Of a DNA stretch of 47,683 nucleotides, positions 23,631 to 32,454 are shown piece after piece. The stretch is from assembly GCF_002936985.1 (NCBI RefSeq), contig NZ_MPZN01000025.1, forward strand, positions 1 to 47,683. The letters are read 5' to 3'. How positions within the stretch are numbered: position 1 is the stretch's first letter; every line of letters begins with the position of its first letter. This stretch comes from Microterricola pindariensis. Its GTDB lineage: Bacteria > Actinomycetota > Actinomycetes > Actinomycetales > Microbacteriaceae. The notes beneath the pieces are model-generated. The model was not told where the DNA came from, searched no databases, and saw only the letters and a program-made list of their open reading frames with translations. A program made the position numbers and the translations under genes.

Positions 23631-24425
23631 ATGCAGCCGCAGGAAAGCCACTCGGGGAGCCGACTGCTCGACGGCCGGGTCGCCATCGTCTACGGTGCCG
23701 GAGGCCAGATCGGCGGCGCGGTCTCGCGCGCGTTCGCCCGTGCCGGCGCCACCGTGCACCTGGCCGGTCGCACCGCCGAACCGGTGGAGCGCCTCGCCGT
23801 CGAGCTCCGCGCGGACGGCTGGCAGGCCGAGCCGGCTGTCGTCGACGCGCTGGACGAGGAACAGGTCGAGCGACACGCGGCCGCGGTGGTCGAGCAATCC
23901 GGCCGCATCGACATCTCACTGAACGTGATCGGCATCGGCGAGGTGATGGGGACGCCGCTCGTGGACATGTCGCTCGCCGATTTCGAGCGCCCCATCCATC
24001 TGGGGGTGCGCACCGCATTCCTCACGGCGCGGGCCGCGGCCAGGCAGATGAGTGCGCAGGGCTCCGGGGTGCTGCTGTTCTTCGGCGGCACCGGCGATCC
24101 GGTGCGCGGCTTCGGCATGGGCGGATTCCAGGTGGCACTGCAGGCCGTCGACCACCTGCAGAAGCAGTTCGCCGCAGAGCTCGGTCCCCGGGGCGTGCGC
24201 ACGGTGATGATCCAGACGGGCGGAGTGCTGGGCGACACCCCGGCCGACCCCGTCGAGGCGGCGGAGTTCGCCCAGATCGCCGAGATGGTCACCGCCGACA
24301 CGATGCTCGGAAGGGCCGCGCTGCTGGAGGACGTCGGCAACGTCGCGGTCTTCGCCGCCTCCGAGCACGCCCGCACGATCACAGCGGCAAATCTCAACAT
24401 CTCGGCCGGGGCGATCCTGCCGTGA
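23631..24425 (+). CDS. SDR-fold protein lacking the usual catalytic residues
   Basis: 264 aa from ATG 23631, chosen over ATG 23613 because GGTGGAGG lies about 6 nt upstream. The nucleotide-binding glycine motif is good (VAIVYGAGGQIGGAVSRAFA), as is the rest of the Rossmann fold. The active site is not: where classical SDRs have Ser, here is LLFFGGTGDP; where they have Tyr-x-x-x-Lys, the aligned segment GGFQVALQAVDHL has Phe and Leu. The alignment is mine, by eye. It may therefore bind NAD(P) without classical dehydrogenase chemistry. First gene of the insert between rsmI and metG. Confidence 0.85.
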   Translation: MQPQESHSGSRLLDGRVAIVYGAGGQIGGAVSRAFARAGATVHLAGRTAEPVERLAVELRADGWQAEPAVVDALDEEQVERHAAAVVEQSGRIDISLNVIGIGEVMGTPLVDMSLADFERPIHLGVRTAFLTARAAARQMSAQGSGVLLFFGGTGDPVRGFGMGGFQVALQAVDHLQKQFAAELGPRGVRTVMIQTGGVLGDTPADPVEAAEFAQIAEMVTADTMLGRAALLEDVGNVAVFAASEHARTITAANLNISAGAILP

Positions 24426-24498
24426 TGATGCCAGCAGCCGGGAACAACGCACAGCCCGGCAGCGTTTAATCCGTTGAAGCCAGTGTTGGAGGTGCACC

Positions 24499-25755
24499 GT
24501 GCCGAAAGCAGTGAAGTTCTCGCGATACGGCGGTCCCGAGGTTCTCGAGGTCGTTGACATTGACATGCCTGTGCCCGGAGAGGGCGAGGTGCTGATCGAG
24601 GTGGTCGCGGCCGGGGTGAACCCGGCGGACTCGCGGCTGCGCGAGGGCAAACTGGCGGATCGCATACCGGCGCACTTCCCGCAGGGCCAAGGCTCAGACT
24701 TCGCCGGCTTCGTCCGCGGGATCGGCCCCGGCGTCACCGGCTGGTCGGTGAACGACGAAGTCATCGGGCACGTCTCGCGCGGCTCGCACGCCACCCACCT
24801 CACCGTGCCCGCCACGAACATCACCCCCAAGCCGCCGCACCTCCCCTGGGAGGTCGCCGGCAGCCTGTTCGTGACGGGCACCACCGCGTGGGCCGCGATC
24901 AACGCGGTGGACATCGGCCAGGGCGACACCGTCGTCATCTCGGCCGCGGCCGGCGGCGTCGGCTGCATCGCCGCCCAGTTGGCCCGCCTGCGCGGGGCGA
25001 AGGTCATCGGCACGGTCAGCGAGCGCAACGCCGACTTCCTCCGCCAGCTCGATGTGATCCCGGTGATCCACGACGGCGATGTCGCCGGCCAGATCCGGGA
25101 ACTCGCGCCCGAGGGGGTCGACGTGTACCTCGACGCGTTCGGGGGGCAGAACCTCGAGATCGCGCGCGAGCTCAACGTGAAGGAGGCGCGTATCCGCAGC
25201 GTCGTCGACTGGGACGGCGTCTTCGACTACGGGCTCGATGAGTACGGTCGCACCAAGCCGGGAACGCGGGGCGCCGGTGCAGCCGCTTCCGGCGCGGAAG
25301 GCTCGGACATCGCCGACGAGAGCGCCGAGGAGTATGGGCACGAAGTCGTCGGCCGACTCGCCCGGCTCGCTGTGCAGCACCGGCTGCTGCTGCCCATTTC
25401 CGACATCTTCGCCATCGACGAGGTCCGGGAGGCGTTCGAGGAGTTGGACCGCGGGCACGTCAGGGGCAAGATCCTGCTCGGCATGCACCCGGTCGGCTAC
25501 TCCCGGCAACGCGTGCACGGCGCCACTGCGCACGGGGTGCCGCTCAAGGAATCCGCCTCGACCGTCGACGTTCCCACCAGGCACGCCAGGATGCGGGTCT
25601 TCGAGAACCTTCCCCCTGTGCTCGGGCACCTGCGCGGACAGCATCACCCGCACCCCTCCGAACAGCTGGACGCGGCAGAGGCCGCCGAGGCCGCCGCCCT
25701 GGCCGAGGCCGAAGCGGAGGCCGAGGAGGAGGGCGAAGCGGTCGTCGATCGGTGA
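24499..25755 (+). CDS. Quinone-oxidoreductase-like MDR protein with long charged tail
   Basis: 418 aa from GTG 24499, with GGAGGTG about 4-10 nt upstream. GroES-like N-terminal part (VLIEVVAAGVNPADSRLREG) and Rossmann motif VVISAAAGGVGCIAAQLARL place it in the zinc-free medium-chain NADPH:quinone oxidoreductase group; no zinc cysteines are visible. The enzyme core ends near residue 330 (GKILLGMHP). After it comes an ~85-residue extension: a His/Pro stretch (GQHHPHPSEQLD) and then an Ala-Glu-rich acidic tail. The tail has no counterpart in typical family members. Same strand as the SDR and FUSC genes. Confidence 0.87.
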   Translation: MPKAVKFSRYGGPEVLEVVDIDMPVPGEGEVLIEVVAAGVNPADSRLREGKLADRIPAHFPQGQGSDFAGFVRGIGPGVTGWSVNDEVIGHVSRGSHATHLTVPATNITPKPPHLPWEVAGSLFVTGTTAWAAINAVDIGQGDTVVISAAAGGVGCIAAQLARLRGAKVIGTVSERNADFLRQLDVIPVIHDGDVAGQIRELAPEGVDVYLDAFGGQNLEIARELNVKEARIRSVVDWDGVFDYGLDEYGRTKPGTRGAGAAASGAEGSDIADESAEEYGHEVVGRLARLAVQHRLLLPISDIFAIDEVREAFEELDRGHVRGKILLGMHPVGYSRQRVHGATAHGVPLKESASTVDVPTRHARMRVFENLPPVLGHLRGQHHPHPSEQLDAAEAAEAAALAEAEAEAEEEGEAVVDR

Positions 25756-25830
25756 GCAACCCGGCCAGCCGACCGGTGCAGCGACGCGGCCGGATTCGAC
25801 CTTTCAGCCGGTGTTGGCGAGAATATGAGG

Positions 25831-26961
25831 ATGGCTTCCGCTGCCGCGCAGCGTGCCGCGCGCGCTATCCGCACGTCCCTGAACACCTGGATCACCCACT
25901 CCCGGCTGCTGTTGGCCGCCAAGACCGCCCTCGCCGTCGGGCTGGCTTGGCTCATCGCCCCCTTAGTCCCTGGCGTTGCCGACGAGTACCCCTATTACGC
26001 CCCGCTCGGTGCGCTGGTCAGCATGACACCGACGCTGATGGGTTCGGTGCGCACGGGGCTGCAGACCGTGGTCGGCTTGGGCCTCGGCATCCTCCTGGCC
26101 GGCGCAGTCCTCGTGCTCTGGGAACCGAATGTGCTCACGATCTCGCTCGCGGTCGGAATTGGGATGCTGATCGCCGGCAGCCGCTGGCTCACTGTCGGCG
26201 GTGAGTATGTGCCGACCGCCGCGCTCTTCGTGCTCATCATCGGCGGCGCGAATGCCGACAACTACTCCATTGGGTACCTGGTGCAGATGGCGGTGGGCAT
26301 CGTGGTGGGACTCGGGGTGAACCTGTTGATCTTCCCGCCCCTGACGGTGACGGCCGCGGTGCTTCGCCTCAACGAGTTCCGGGAACTGCTGGCCCGCCAC
26401 CTGCAGGAGATGTCGACGGCGCTGCAGGAAGAATGGCCCCCACAGAACGAGGAGTGGGCCACCCGCGACGAGCTGCTCCGCACGACCTCCGACGCGGTGC
26501 GCACGGCCCTGCAAGAGGCGGAAGAGTCGCGCAAGGCGAATCCCAGGGCGCAGCTGCAGAAACGCGATCTCGGCCTCGACTACGCTCAACTCCAGACGCT
26601 GGAAACGATCACCTTCCATGTGCGGGACATGACCGATGTCTTGGCCGCGTCGATATGGGAGCGCGGATTCGCCGCCGAGCTCCCGGATGATTTGCGGGCA
26701 CCCGTTGGCGAGGTGCTGAAAGCGGTGGCCGGGGCCCTTCTCGCCCGCAACGGAGCAGACTCGGACCCGGAAACCGTCGCGGTGGCTGACGACGCTCTGA
26801 CCGCTCTGCTCGACCGCCTCGATGAGCGATCCGAGACAACGTCGTCAACCTTGAGCGTTGCTCTCGCCATCGCCATGAACGCCCGGCGGATTCTGGCCGC
26901 CCTCGCGCCGAAACCGCCGGCCGCCGGTAACGCGCCCCAGCGGCATCCTGCGCCCGAATAG
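25831..26961 (+). CDS. FUSC/aromatic-acid-exporter-like membrane protein
   Basis: 376 aa from ATG 25831, supported by GAGAAT ending 6 nt upstream; ATG 25825 is the alternative. The N-terminal half has about six transmembrane segments (AAKTALAVGLAWLIAPLVPG, YYAPLGALVSMTPTLMGSV, GLQTVVGLGLGILLAG) in the FUSC/ArAE pattern. The C-terminal half is cytoplasmic and helical with likely coiled coil (about 195-280). Relatives export aromatic acids or hydrophobic compounds, without proof for this branch. Its stop codon is embedded in the metG promoter hexamer. Confidence 0.82.
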   Translation: MASAAAQRAARAIRTSLNTWITHSRLLLAAKTALAVGLAWLIAPLVPGVADEYPYYAPLGALVSMTPTLMGSVRTGLQTVVGLGLGILLAGAVLVLWEPNVLTISLAVGIGMLIAGSRWLTVGGEYVPTAALFVLIIGGANADNYSIGYLVQMAVGIVVGLGVNLLIFPPLTVTAAVLRLNEFRELLARHLQEMSTALQEEWPPQNEEWATRDELLRTTSDAVRTALQEAEESRKANPRAQLQKRDLGLDYAQLQTLETITFHVRDMTDVLAASIWERGFAAELPDDLRAPVGEVLKAVAGALLARNGADSDPETVAVADDALTALLDRLDERSETTSSTLSVALAIAMNARRILAALAPKPPAAGNAPQRHPAPE

Positions 26962-26964
26962 AAT
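26959..26964 (+). promoter_or_regulatory. Putative -10 (TAGAAT) of metG, overlapping the upstream stop codon
   Basis: TAGAAT begins with the TAG stop of the FUSC gene and ends 7 nt before ATG 26972; GGAG also lies in the spacer. Confidence 0.5.
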
Positions 26965-26971
26965 GGAGCGC

Positions 26972-28534
26972 ATGTCCGATGGCTCCTCTTTCTTTGTCAC
27001 CACGCCGATCTTCTACGTCAACGACGTGCCGCACATCGGACACGCCTACACCGAGGTGGCCGCCGATGTGCTCGCGCGCTGGCACCGCCAGCGCGGCGAT
27101 GACACCTGGTTCCTGACCGGCACCGACGAGCACGGCCAGAAGATCCTGCGCACGGCGACCGCCAACGGCGTCACCCCGCAGGAATGGGCCGACAAGCTCG
27201 TCGAGGAGGCGTGGAAGCCGCTGCTGGAGACCATCGACCTCTCCAACGACGACTTCATCCGCACCACCGAGAAGCGCCACGAAGAGAACGTGCAGAAGTT
27301 CCTGCAGCACCTCTACGACACGGGTTACATCTACACCGGCGAGTACGAGGGCTTCTACTGTGTCGGCTGTGAGGAGTACAAGCAGCCGGGCGACCTGCTC
27401 GACGGCGAGGGCGACTACGCAGGCCAGAAGGTCTGCGCGATCCATTCCAAGCCCGTCGAGCTGCTGCACGAGAAGAACTACTTCTTCAAGATGAGCGCCT
27501 TCGCCGAGCAGCTGCTGGCTCTCTACGAGGAGCGCCCGGACTTCGTCCAGCCGGAGAGTGCCCGCAACGAGGTCATGTCCTTCGTCCGTTCCGGCCTCGA
27601 CGACCTCTCCATCTCGCGCTCCAGCTTCGACTGGGGCGTCAAGGTGCCGTGGGACGAGTCGCACGTCGTCTACGTCTGGTTCGACGCGCTGCTGAACTAC
27701 GTCACCGCCGTCGGCTACGGGCAGGACGATGCCGAGTTCGAGCGCCGCTGGCCGGCCACCCACCTCGTCGGCAAGGACATCCTGCGCTTCCACGCCGTCA
27801 TCTGGCCGGCCATGCTCATGGCCGCCGGCCTGCAGGTTCCGCACCGCGTCTTCGGCCACGGCTGGCTGCTCGTCGGCGGCGAGAAGATGTCCAAGTCCAA
27901 GCTCACCGGCATCGCGCCGACGCAGATCACCGACACCTTCGGCTCCGACGCGTTCCGCTACTACTTCCTCCGCGCCATCCACTTCGGCCAGGACGGCTCC
28001 TTCTCCTGGGAGGACCTGCACGCCCGCTACACCTCCGAGCTGGCCAACGGCTTCGGCAACCTCGCCTCCCGCGTGATCGCCATGGTCAACCGCTACTGCG
28101 ACGGCGTCATCCCCGCCGCCGGCGACATGACCGACGCGGATGCCGCCATCCGCGCGATCGAGCGCACGGCGACCGCCACGGCATCCATCGCGATCGACCG
28201 GCTCGCCATCCACGAGGCCATCGGCACCGTGTGGGAGCTCGTCGACGCCCTGAACGGCTACATCACCGAGCAGGAGCCGTGGGCTCTCGCCAAGGACCCG
28301 GAGAAGCGGGAGCGCCTGGAGACGGTGCTGAACACCGCCGTCCGCGGCCTCGGCACGCTCGCCGTGCTGCTCTCGCCGGTGCTCACCAAGGCGACCGCGA
28401 CGCTGTGGACCGCGCTCGGCGGCGACGGCGCCGTGCAGGACGTGCGCATCGACCAGGCGTGGGAGTGGACCGGGTCCGGGACGGTCACCCCGCTCGAGGC
28501 CCTGTTCCCGCGGATCGAGACCTCGGCCGAATAA
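26972..28534 (+). CDS. metG: Methionyl-tRNA synthetase
   Basis: 520 aa from ATG 26972. Class I synthetase signatures: the HIGH motif as PHIGHAYTEV (about residue 17) and KMSKS in GGEKMSKSKLTG (about 307). The connective peptide carries CVGCEEYKQPGDLL and CAIHSKP, part of a zinc knuckle. There is no C-terminal tRNA-binding (EMAP) domain, which fits the ~515-aa class common in Actinobacteria. It charges tRNA-Met in the cytosol. A 13-bp hairpin follows the stop. Confidence 0.97.
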   Translation: MSDGSSFFVTTPIFYVNDVPHIGHAYTEVAADVLARWHRQRGDDTWFLTGTDEHGQKILRTATANGVTPQEWADKLVEEAWKPLLETIDLSNDDFIRTTEKRHEENVQKFLQHLYDTGYIYTGEYEGFYCVGCEEYKQPGDLLDGEGDYAGQKVCAIHSKPVELLHEKNYFFKMSAFAEQLLALYEERPDFVQPESARNEVMSFVRSGLDDLSISRSSFDWGVKVPWDESHVVYVWFDALLNYVTAVGYGQDDAEFERRWPATHLVGKDILRFHAVIWPAMLMAAGLQVPHRVFGHGWLLVGGEKMSKSKLTGIAPTQITDTFGSDAFRYYFLRAIHFGQDGSFSWEDLHARYTSELANGFGNLASRVIAMVNRYCDGVIPAAGDMTDADAAIRAIERTATATASIAIDRLAIHEAIGTVWELVDALNGYITEQEPWALAKDPEKRERLETVLNTAVRGLGTLAVLLSPVLTKATATLWTALGGDGAVQDVRIDQAWEWTGSGTVTPLEALFPRIETSAE

Positions 28535-28545
28535 CATGCCCGCTG

Positions 28546-28575
28546 CCCGGGGCGGCCGTTCGCGGCCGCCCCGGG
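28546..28575 (+). terminator. 13-bp perfect hairpin with UUCG loop between metG and tatD
   Basis: CCCGGGGCGGCCG pairs with its complement around TTCG. There is no T-tract and tatD begins 22 nt later, so it may attenuate or protect the mRNA rather than fully terminate. Confidence 0.55.
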
Positions 28576-28597
28576 GCCGGGTCCAGGAGGAACGACG

Positions 28598-29650
28598 ATG
28601 AGCGACGCCAACATTGACATCTCGGGGCACGTCCGCACACGCGCACAGACCGAGGGGCGGGAGCTCAGCTACCCACCGCTGCCGGAGGCGCTCACCGTCG
28701 GCATCTACGACAACCACACGCACCTGGAGATCGCCGACGGCGACAACCCCCTCGACTACCGGGAGCAGCTCGACCGGGCCTCGGCCGTCGGCGTGCGCGG
28801 CGTGATCCAGGTCGGCGGCGACGTTCCCACCTCGCAGTGGTCCGCCGCGACCGCCGCGATCGAGCCGCGTATGCTCGCGGCCGTGGCGATCCACCCCAAC
28901 GAGGCGCCGATCTACGACACCGCGGGCGGCCCGGACGGCAGCTGGCAGGGCGGGCTCGACGCGGCGATCGCCGAGATCGACCGGCTCGCCGGGCTGCCGC
29001 GCGTCGTCGCCGTCGGCGAGACCGGTCTGGACTACTTCCGCACCGGAGAGGAGGGGCGCGCGGCCCAGCACCGCTCCTTCGAGGCGCACATCGACATCGC
29101 CAAGCGCCACGGCCTGGCCATGCAGATCCACGACCGCGACGCGCACGACGCCGTCATTGAGACGCTGCTGCGGGTCGGGGCGCCCGAGCGCACCGTGTTC
29201 CACTGCTTCTCCGGCGACGCCGAGATGGCCAAGGTCTGCGCCGACAACGGCTGGTTCCTCTCCTTCGCCGGCACCGTCACCTTCAAGAACGCGCAGAACC
29301 TGCGCGACGCCCTCGCCGTCATCCCGCGCTCCCAGATCCTGGTCGAGACGGATGCGCCCTTTCTCACCCCGACCCCGTTCCGGGGCCGGCCCAACGCGCC
29401 GTACCTGCTGCCGCTGACGCTGCGCGCGATCGCGTCCGAGCTCGGCACCGACGTCGGCATGCTCGCCGCGCAGGTCAACTCGAACACCGAGCTGGTCTAC
29501 GGCCGCTGGGACGCGGAGCCGGTCGGCTCCCTCACGCCAGCCGCCGCAGTATCCGCCGCGCCGCGCAGCGCACCGCTTTCTGCCTCACCCGCCGTTTCCC
29601 CTGCCACGACTTCACCTGGCAACACCGAGGCCATCGGAGGCATCGCATGA
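28598..29650 (+). CDS. tatD: TatD-family metal-dependent DNase
   Basis: 350 aa from ATG 28598, with AGGAGG 7 nt upstream. TIM-barrel amidohydrolase fold with the metal ligands in DNHTHLE (about 38-44), VGETGLDYF, MQIHDRDAHD, VFHCFSGD and LVETDAPFLTP. TatD proteins are 3'-exonucleases linked to DNA repair and quality control. It is longer than the usual ~265 aa: an N-terminal extension of about 35 residues and a Ser/Ala/Pro tail of about 45. The stop overlaps the rsmA start (ATGA), so the two are coupled. Confidence 0.94.
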   Translation: MSDANIDISGHVRTRAQTEGRELSYPPLPEALTVGIYDNHTHLEIADGDNPLDYREQLDRASAVGVRGVIQVGGDVPTSQWSAATAAIEPRMLAAVAIHPNEAPIYDTAGGPDGSWQGGLDAAIAEIDRLAGLPRVVAVGETGLDYFRTGEEGRAAQHRSFEAHIDIAKRHGLAMQIHDRDAHDAVIETLLRVGAPERTVFHCFSGDAEMAKVCADNGWFLSFAGTVTFKNAQNLRDALAVIPRSQILVETDAPFLTPTPFRGRPNAPYLLPLTLRAIASELGTDVGMLAAQVNSNTELVYGRWDAEPVGSLTPAAAVSAAPRSAPLSASPAVSPATTSPGNTEAIGGIA

Positions 29651-30579
29651 CCGCACACCGCCACGAAGAAGAAACGCCTGAGACGGTGCCAGGGCACGGC
29701 CGCCTGCTCGGCCCGGCCGAGATCCGCGACCTCGCCGAACTCCTCGACGTCACCCCCACCAAGAAGCTCGGCCAGAACTTCGTCATCGACGCCAACACGG
29801 TGCGGCGCATCGTGAAGGTCGCCGGAGTGCGCTCGGGCGAGCACATCGTCGAGATCGGGCCGGGGCTCGGCTCGCTCACCCTCGGGATCCTGGAGACCGG
29901 GGCATCCGTCACCGCCGTCGAAATCGACAAGCGCCTGGCCGAGCAGCTGCCGAAGACCGTCGAGCTCATGCAGCCGGGCGTCCCGCTCACCGTCATCACC
30001 CAGGACGCCATGCGTGTCACGGAGCTGCCCGGCGAGCCGGCCCGGCTCGTCGCCAACCTGCCGTACAACATCTCGGTGCCCGTGCTGCTGCACTTCCTCG
30101 AGCACTTCCCGTCCATCCGCTCCGGCATCGTCATGGTGCAGGCTGAGGTTGGCCAGCGCCTCGCGGCCACGCCCGGCTCCAAGGTGTACGGCAGCCCGAG
30201 CGTCAAGGCCGAGTGGTACGGCTCCTGGCGCACCGCCGGCCACGTCTCCCGCCAGGTGTTCTGGCCGGTGCCGAACGTCGACTCGATCCTCGTCGGCTTC
30301 GACCGCCGGGATGCCGCATCCAGCGGCGACGCCGCCATCGACGAGACCGGCGCGATCGGCACAGAGGAAGAGCGCCTCGCAACGTTCGCGCTCGTGGATG
30401 CCGCCTTCCAGCAGCGCCGCAAGATGCTGCGCCAGTCGCTGGCGCCCGTGCTCGGCGACACCGCGACGGCCAGCGCCGTGCTCGAGGCCGCCGGTGTCAG
30501 CCCGACCGAGCGCGGCGAGCAGCTGACCGTGCACGACTTCCTGCGCATCGCGCGCTCCGCTGCGGCCAGCGCCAACTGA
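29647..30579 (+). CDS. rsmA: 16S rRNA dimethyladenosine transferase
   Basis: 310 aa, also called KsgA. It dimethylates A1518 and A1519 of 16S rRNA late in 30S assembly. SAM motif EIGPGLGSLTLGIL (about 74-87), the acidic VTAVEIDKRLAEQL, and the catalytic NLPYNISVPVLLH (NLPY motif, about 138). LGQNFVID near residue 40 is the family start signature. ATGA overlap with tatD. The tatD-rsmA-ispE order is standard for Actinobacteria; here a DUF4287 gene and a repeat pair separate rsmA and ispE. Confidence 0.96.
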   Translation: MTAHRHEEETPETVPGHGRLLGPAEIRDLAELLDVTPTKKLGQNFVIDANTVRRIVKVAGVRSGEHIVEIGPGLGSLTLGILETGASVTAVEIDKRLAEQLPKTVELMQPGVPLTVITQDAMRVTELPGEPARLVANLPYNISVPVLLHFLEHFPSIRSGIVMVQAEVGQRLAATPGSKVYGSPSVKAEWYGSWRTAGHVSRQVFWPVPNVDSILVGFDRRDAASSGDAAIDETGAIGTEEERLATFALVDAAFQQRRKMLRQSLAPVLGDTATASAVLEAAGVSPTERGEQLTVHDFLRIARSAAASAN

Positions 30580-30610
30580 TCCGAGCCGACGGGGGAGATC
30601 CGCCCGTCCG

Positions 30611-30685
30611 CTGGTTCAGCATGTCGAAGCCTCGTCCACAGTGAGGGGATTTCGGGTGAGCGGATTTCGACAGGCCCAGTCAGCG
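30611..30685. repeat. Inverted pair of TGGTTCAGC..GTCGAAGC repeats after rsmA
   Basis: CTGGTTCAGCATGTCGAAGC (30611-30630) faces ATTTCGACAGGCCCAGTCAG (from 30664). The pair can form a hairpin downstream of rsmA. Confidence 0.65.
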
Positions 30686-30760
30686 GGAATCGGCAGGGGA
30701 GCACCGGATGAGGACGGAGGCCGGCGGCGTCCGCTCTGGCGCGGCGCGGCGGCCACCGGC

Positions 30761-30766
30761 TAGCGT
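30761..30766 (+). promoter_or_regulatory. Putative -10 (TAGCGT) of the DUF4287 gene
   Basis: Ends 7 nt before ATG 30774. Confidence 0.5.
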
Positions 30767-30773
30767 TGCCCGC

Positions 30774-31319
30774 ATGGCCGATGAACCTGTGACCGGGCGC
30801 CGCGACGGCGTCAGCGACGAGGCGCTCGCGGCCGCGACCGGCAAGACCTGGCCGGAGTGGTTCGCGATCCTCGACGCCGAGGGGGCCGTCGGCTGGAAGC
30901 ACTCCGTGATCGCCCGCTGGCTCGACGCGAACTACCCGCTCGGCGGTTGGTGGGCGCAGGGTGTCACCGTCGGCTATGAGCAGGCCCGCGGCATCCGCGC
31001 GCCGGGCCAGCGCCAGGACGGCAGCTTCGAGGCGAGCGTCTCCAAGACGCTCCCGCTCGAGCAGCTCCCGGCGCTGGACGCCGTGATCGCGGCCGTCTCG
31101 GCCGAGCTGGGCACGCCGGCCTCCGAGAGCCGTGCCGCGAAGCACGTCACCGCGCGCTGGCCGATGCCGGTCGGTTCGTTGTTGGCCTCGGCCGCGCCCT
31201 CGAAGGGCGGCAGGACCTCGGCCGGCCTCACCTGGCAGCGGCTCGGCGGGGCAGACGAGGTCGCCCCGGCCAAGCTGCGCATGCAGGGCTGGCTGCAGGC
31301 CGCCGCCGAGTTGGGATAG
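30774..31319 (+). CDS. DUF4287 domain protein
   Basis: 181 aa from ATG 30774. The N-terminal half has the DUF4287 pattern: ATGKTWPEWFAILDAEGAVGWKHSVIARWLDANYPLGGWWAQGVTVGYEQARGI is split over residues about 19-72 and is rich in Trp and Gly. The C-terminal half (about 90-181) resembles the SRPBCC-like partner often found with it, with TWQRLGGADEVAPAKLRMQGWL near the end. No biochemical role is established for the family. The promoter hexamer of ispE overlaps its stop codon, so the two may be partly cotranscribed. Confidence 0.83.
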   Translation: MADEPVTGRRDGVSDEALAAATGKTWPEWFAILDAEGAVGWKHSVIARWLDANYPLGGWWAQGVTVGYEQARGIRAPGQRQDGSFEASVSKTLPLEQLPALDAVIAAVSAELGTPASESRAAKHVTARWPMPVGSLLASAAPSKGGRTSAGLTWQRLGGADEVAPAKLRMQGWLQAAAELG

Positions 31320-31322
31320 CGT
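31317..31322 (+). promoter_or_regulatory. Putative -10 (TAGCGT) of ispE, overlapping the upstream stop codon
   Basis: TAGCGT starts with the stop codon of the DUF4287 gene and ends 6 nt before ATG 31329. Confidence 0.5.
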
Positions 31323-31328
31323 GAAGAT

Positions 31329-32264
31329 ATGACTCTCGCCGCCTCCTCCCCAGTTGTACATGCGAGGGCGCCGGGCAAGATCAATGTCTTCCTCGCCGTG
31401 GGCGCGTTGCAGGACGACGGCTACCACGACCTGGCCACCGCCTATCAGGCCGTCTCGCTGTACGAGGACGTGCGTGCCTACCCGGCCGACGACTTCTCGG
31501 TGAGTTTCGGCGGCAGCGTCGACACCTCGGGGCTGGAGGTCGACGGAAGCAACCTCGCCATCAAGGCGGCCAGGCTGCTCGCTCGAAAGACGGGTTACCG
31601 CGGCGGCGTGCGACTGGAGATCGAGAAGAACGTGCCCATCGCCGGCGGCATGGGCGGGGGCTCCGCGGATGCCGCGGCCAGCCTGATCGCCTGCGACGCG
31701 CTCTGGGGCACCGAACTCGGCAAAGACGAGATGCACGCGCTGGCGGCGAAGCTGGGCGCCGACGTGCCCTTCGCCCTGGCCGGCGGCACCGCGATCGGGA
31801 CGGGCCGCGGCGACCAGCTCAGCCCGGCGCTCGCGCAGGGCAACTTCCACTGGGTGCTCGCCGTCGCCGAGTTCGGCATGTCCACGCCGGCCGTCTACGC
31901 CGAGCTGGACCGGCACCGGGAGCGCAACGCCGCCGACATCCGGCCGGCGGCCGTCTCGCCGCAGGTCGACGCCCGCGTGCTGCACGCCCTGCGCGCCGGC
32001 GACTCCGTCCTGCTCGCCGAGGCGCTGCACAATGACCTGCAGGCGCCGGCGCTGCACCTGGCCCCCGGACTCGGACAGATCCTCGAGCTCGGCGAGGCGA
32101 ACGGCGCGCTGGCCGGGATCGTCTCCGGCTCCGGCCCGACGCTGGCCTTCCTGGCACCCGACGCCGACACCGCACTCGAGCTGCAGGTGGCACTCTCCGC
32201 CTCGCGGCTGACCGCGGTGCGGGCACACGGCCCGGTGCACGGCGCCCGCGTCATGCACTCCTAG
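31329..32264 (+). CDS. ispE: 4-diphosphocytidyl-2-C-methyl-D-erythritol kinase
   Basis: 311 aa. GHMP kinase of the MEP pathway; it phosphorylates the 2-OH of CDP-methylerythritol on the way to isopentenyl diphosphate. [14 protein letters not shown] near the N-terminus holds the substrate-binding Lys, [19 protein letters not shown] (about 101-119) is the ATP glycine-rich loop, and [16 protein letters not shown] is the C-terminal GHMP motif. Full length for the family. It is followed by a long palindrome rather than another coding gene on this strand. Confidence 0.96.
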   Translation: MTLAASSPVVHARAPGKINVFLAVGALQDDGYHDLATAYQAVSLYEDVRAYPADDFSVSFGGSVDTSGLEVDGSNLAIKAARLLARKTGYRGGVRLEIEKNVPIAGGMGGGSADAAASLIACDALWGTELGKDEMHALAAKLGADVPFALAGGTAIGTGRGDQLSPALAQGNFHWVLAVAEFGMSTPAVYAELDRHRERNAADIRPAAVSPQVDARVLHALRAGDSVLLAEALHNDLQAPALHLAPGLGQILELGEANGALAGIVSGSGPTLAFLAPDADTALELQVALSASRLTAVRAHGPVHGARVMHS

Positions 32265-32346
32265 TCGCACCCCGCATCCGCCCCACCTCCTCCGCCCTCC
32301 GCGCTCCCGCGCCCCGCGCTCCCGCGCCCCGCACCCCACCCCCTTG

Positions 32347-32408
32347 CGTCGAGACTGCACGACTTGTCGTTCAAGCGCGCGCGAACTACAAGTCGCGCAG
32401 TCTCGACG
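32347..32408. repeat. 62-bp palindrome, copy 1 (3' side of the DUF559 gene)
   Basis: Arms 32347-32367 and 32388-32408 pair over 21 positions with one mismatch, extending to 26 with a second. The loop is AAGCGCGCGC. Copy 2 lies at 33458-33519. Confidence 0.9.
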
Positions 32409-32454
32409 TGAATGGGTGGGCGTGTGGGGGCGGCGCGCGCTGGGGCTGGAGGGG

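Noticed and set aside
26609-32360. Very long minus-strand open frames (864 and 942 codons) across metG, tatD, rsmA and ispE
   Set aside because: Third-position GC shadows of well-identified plus-strand housekeeping genes.
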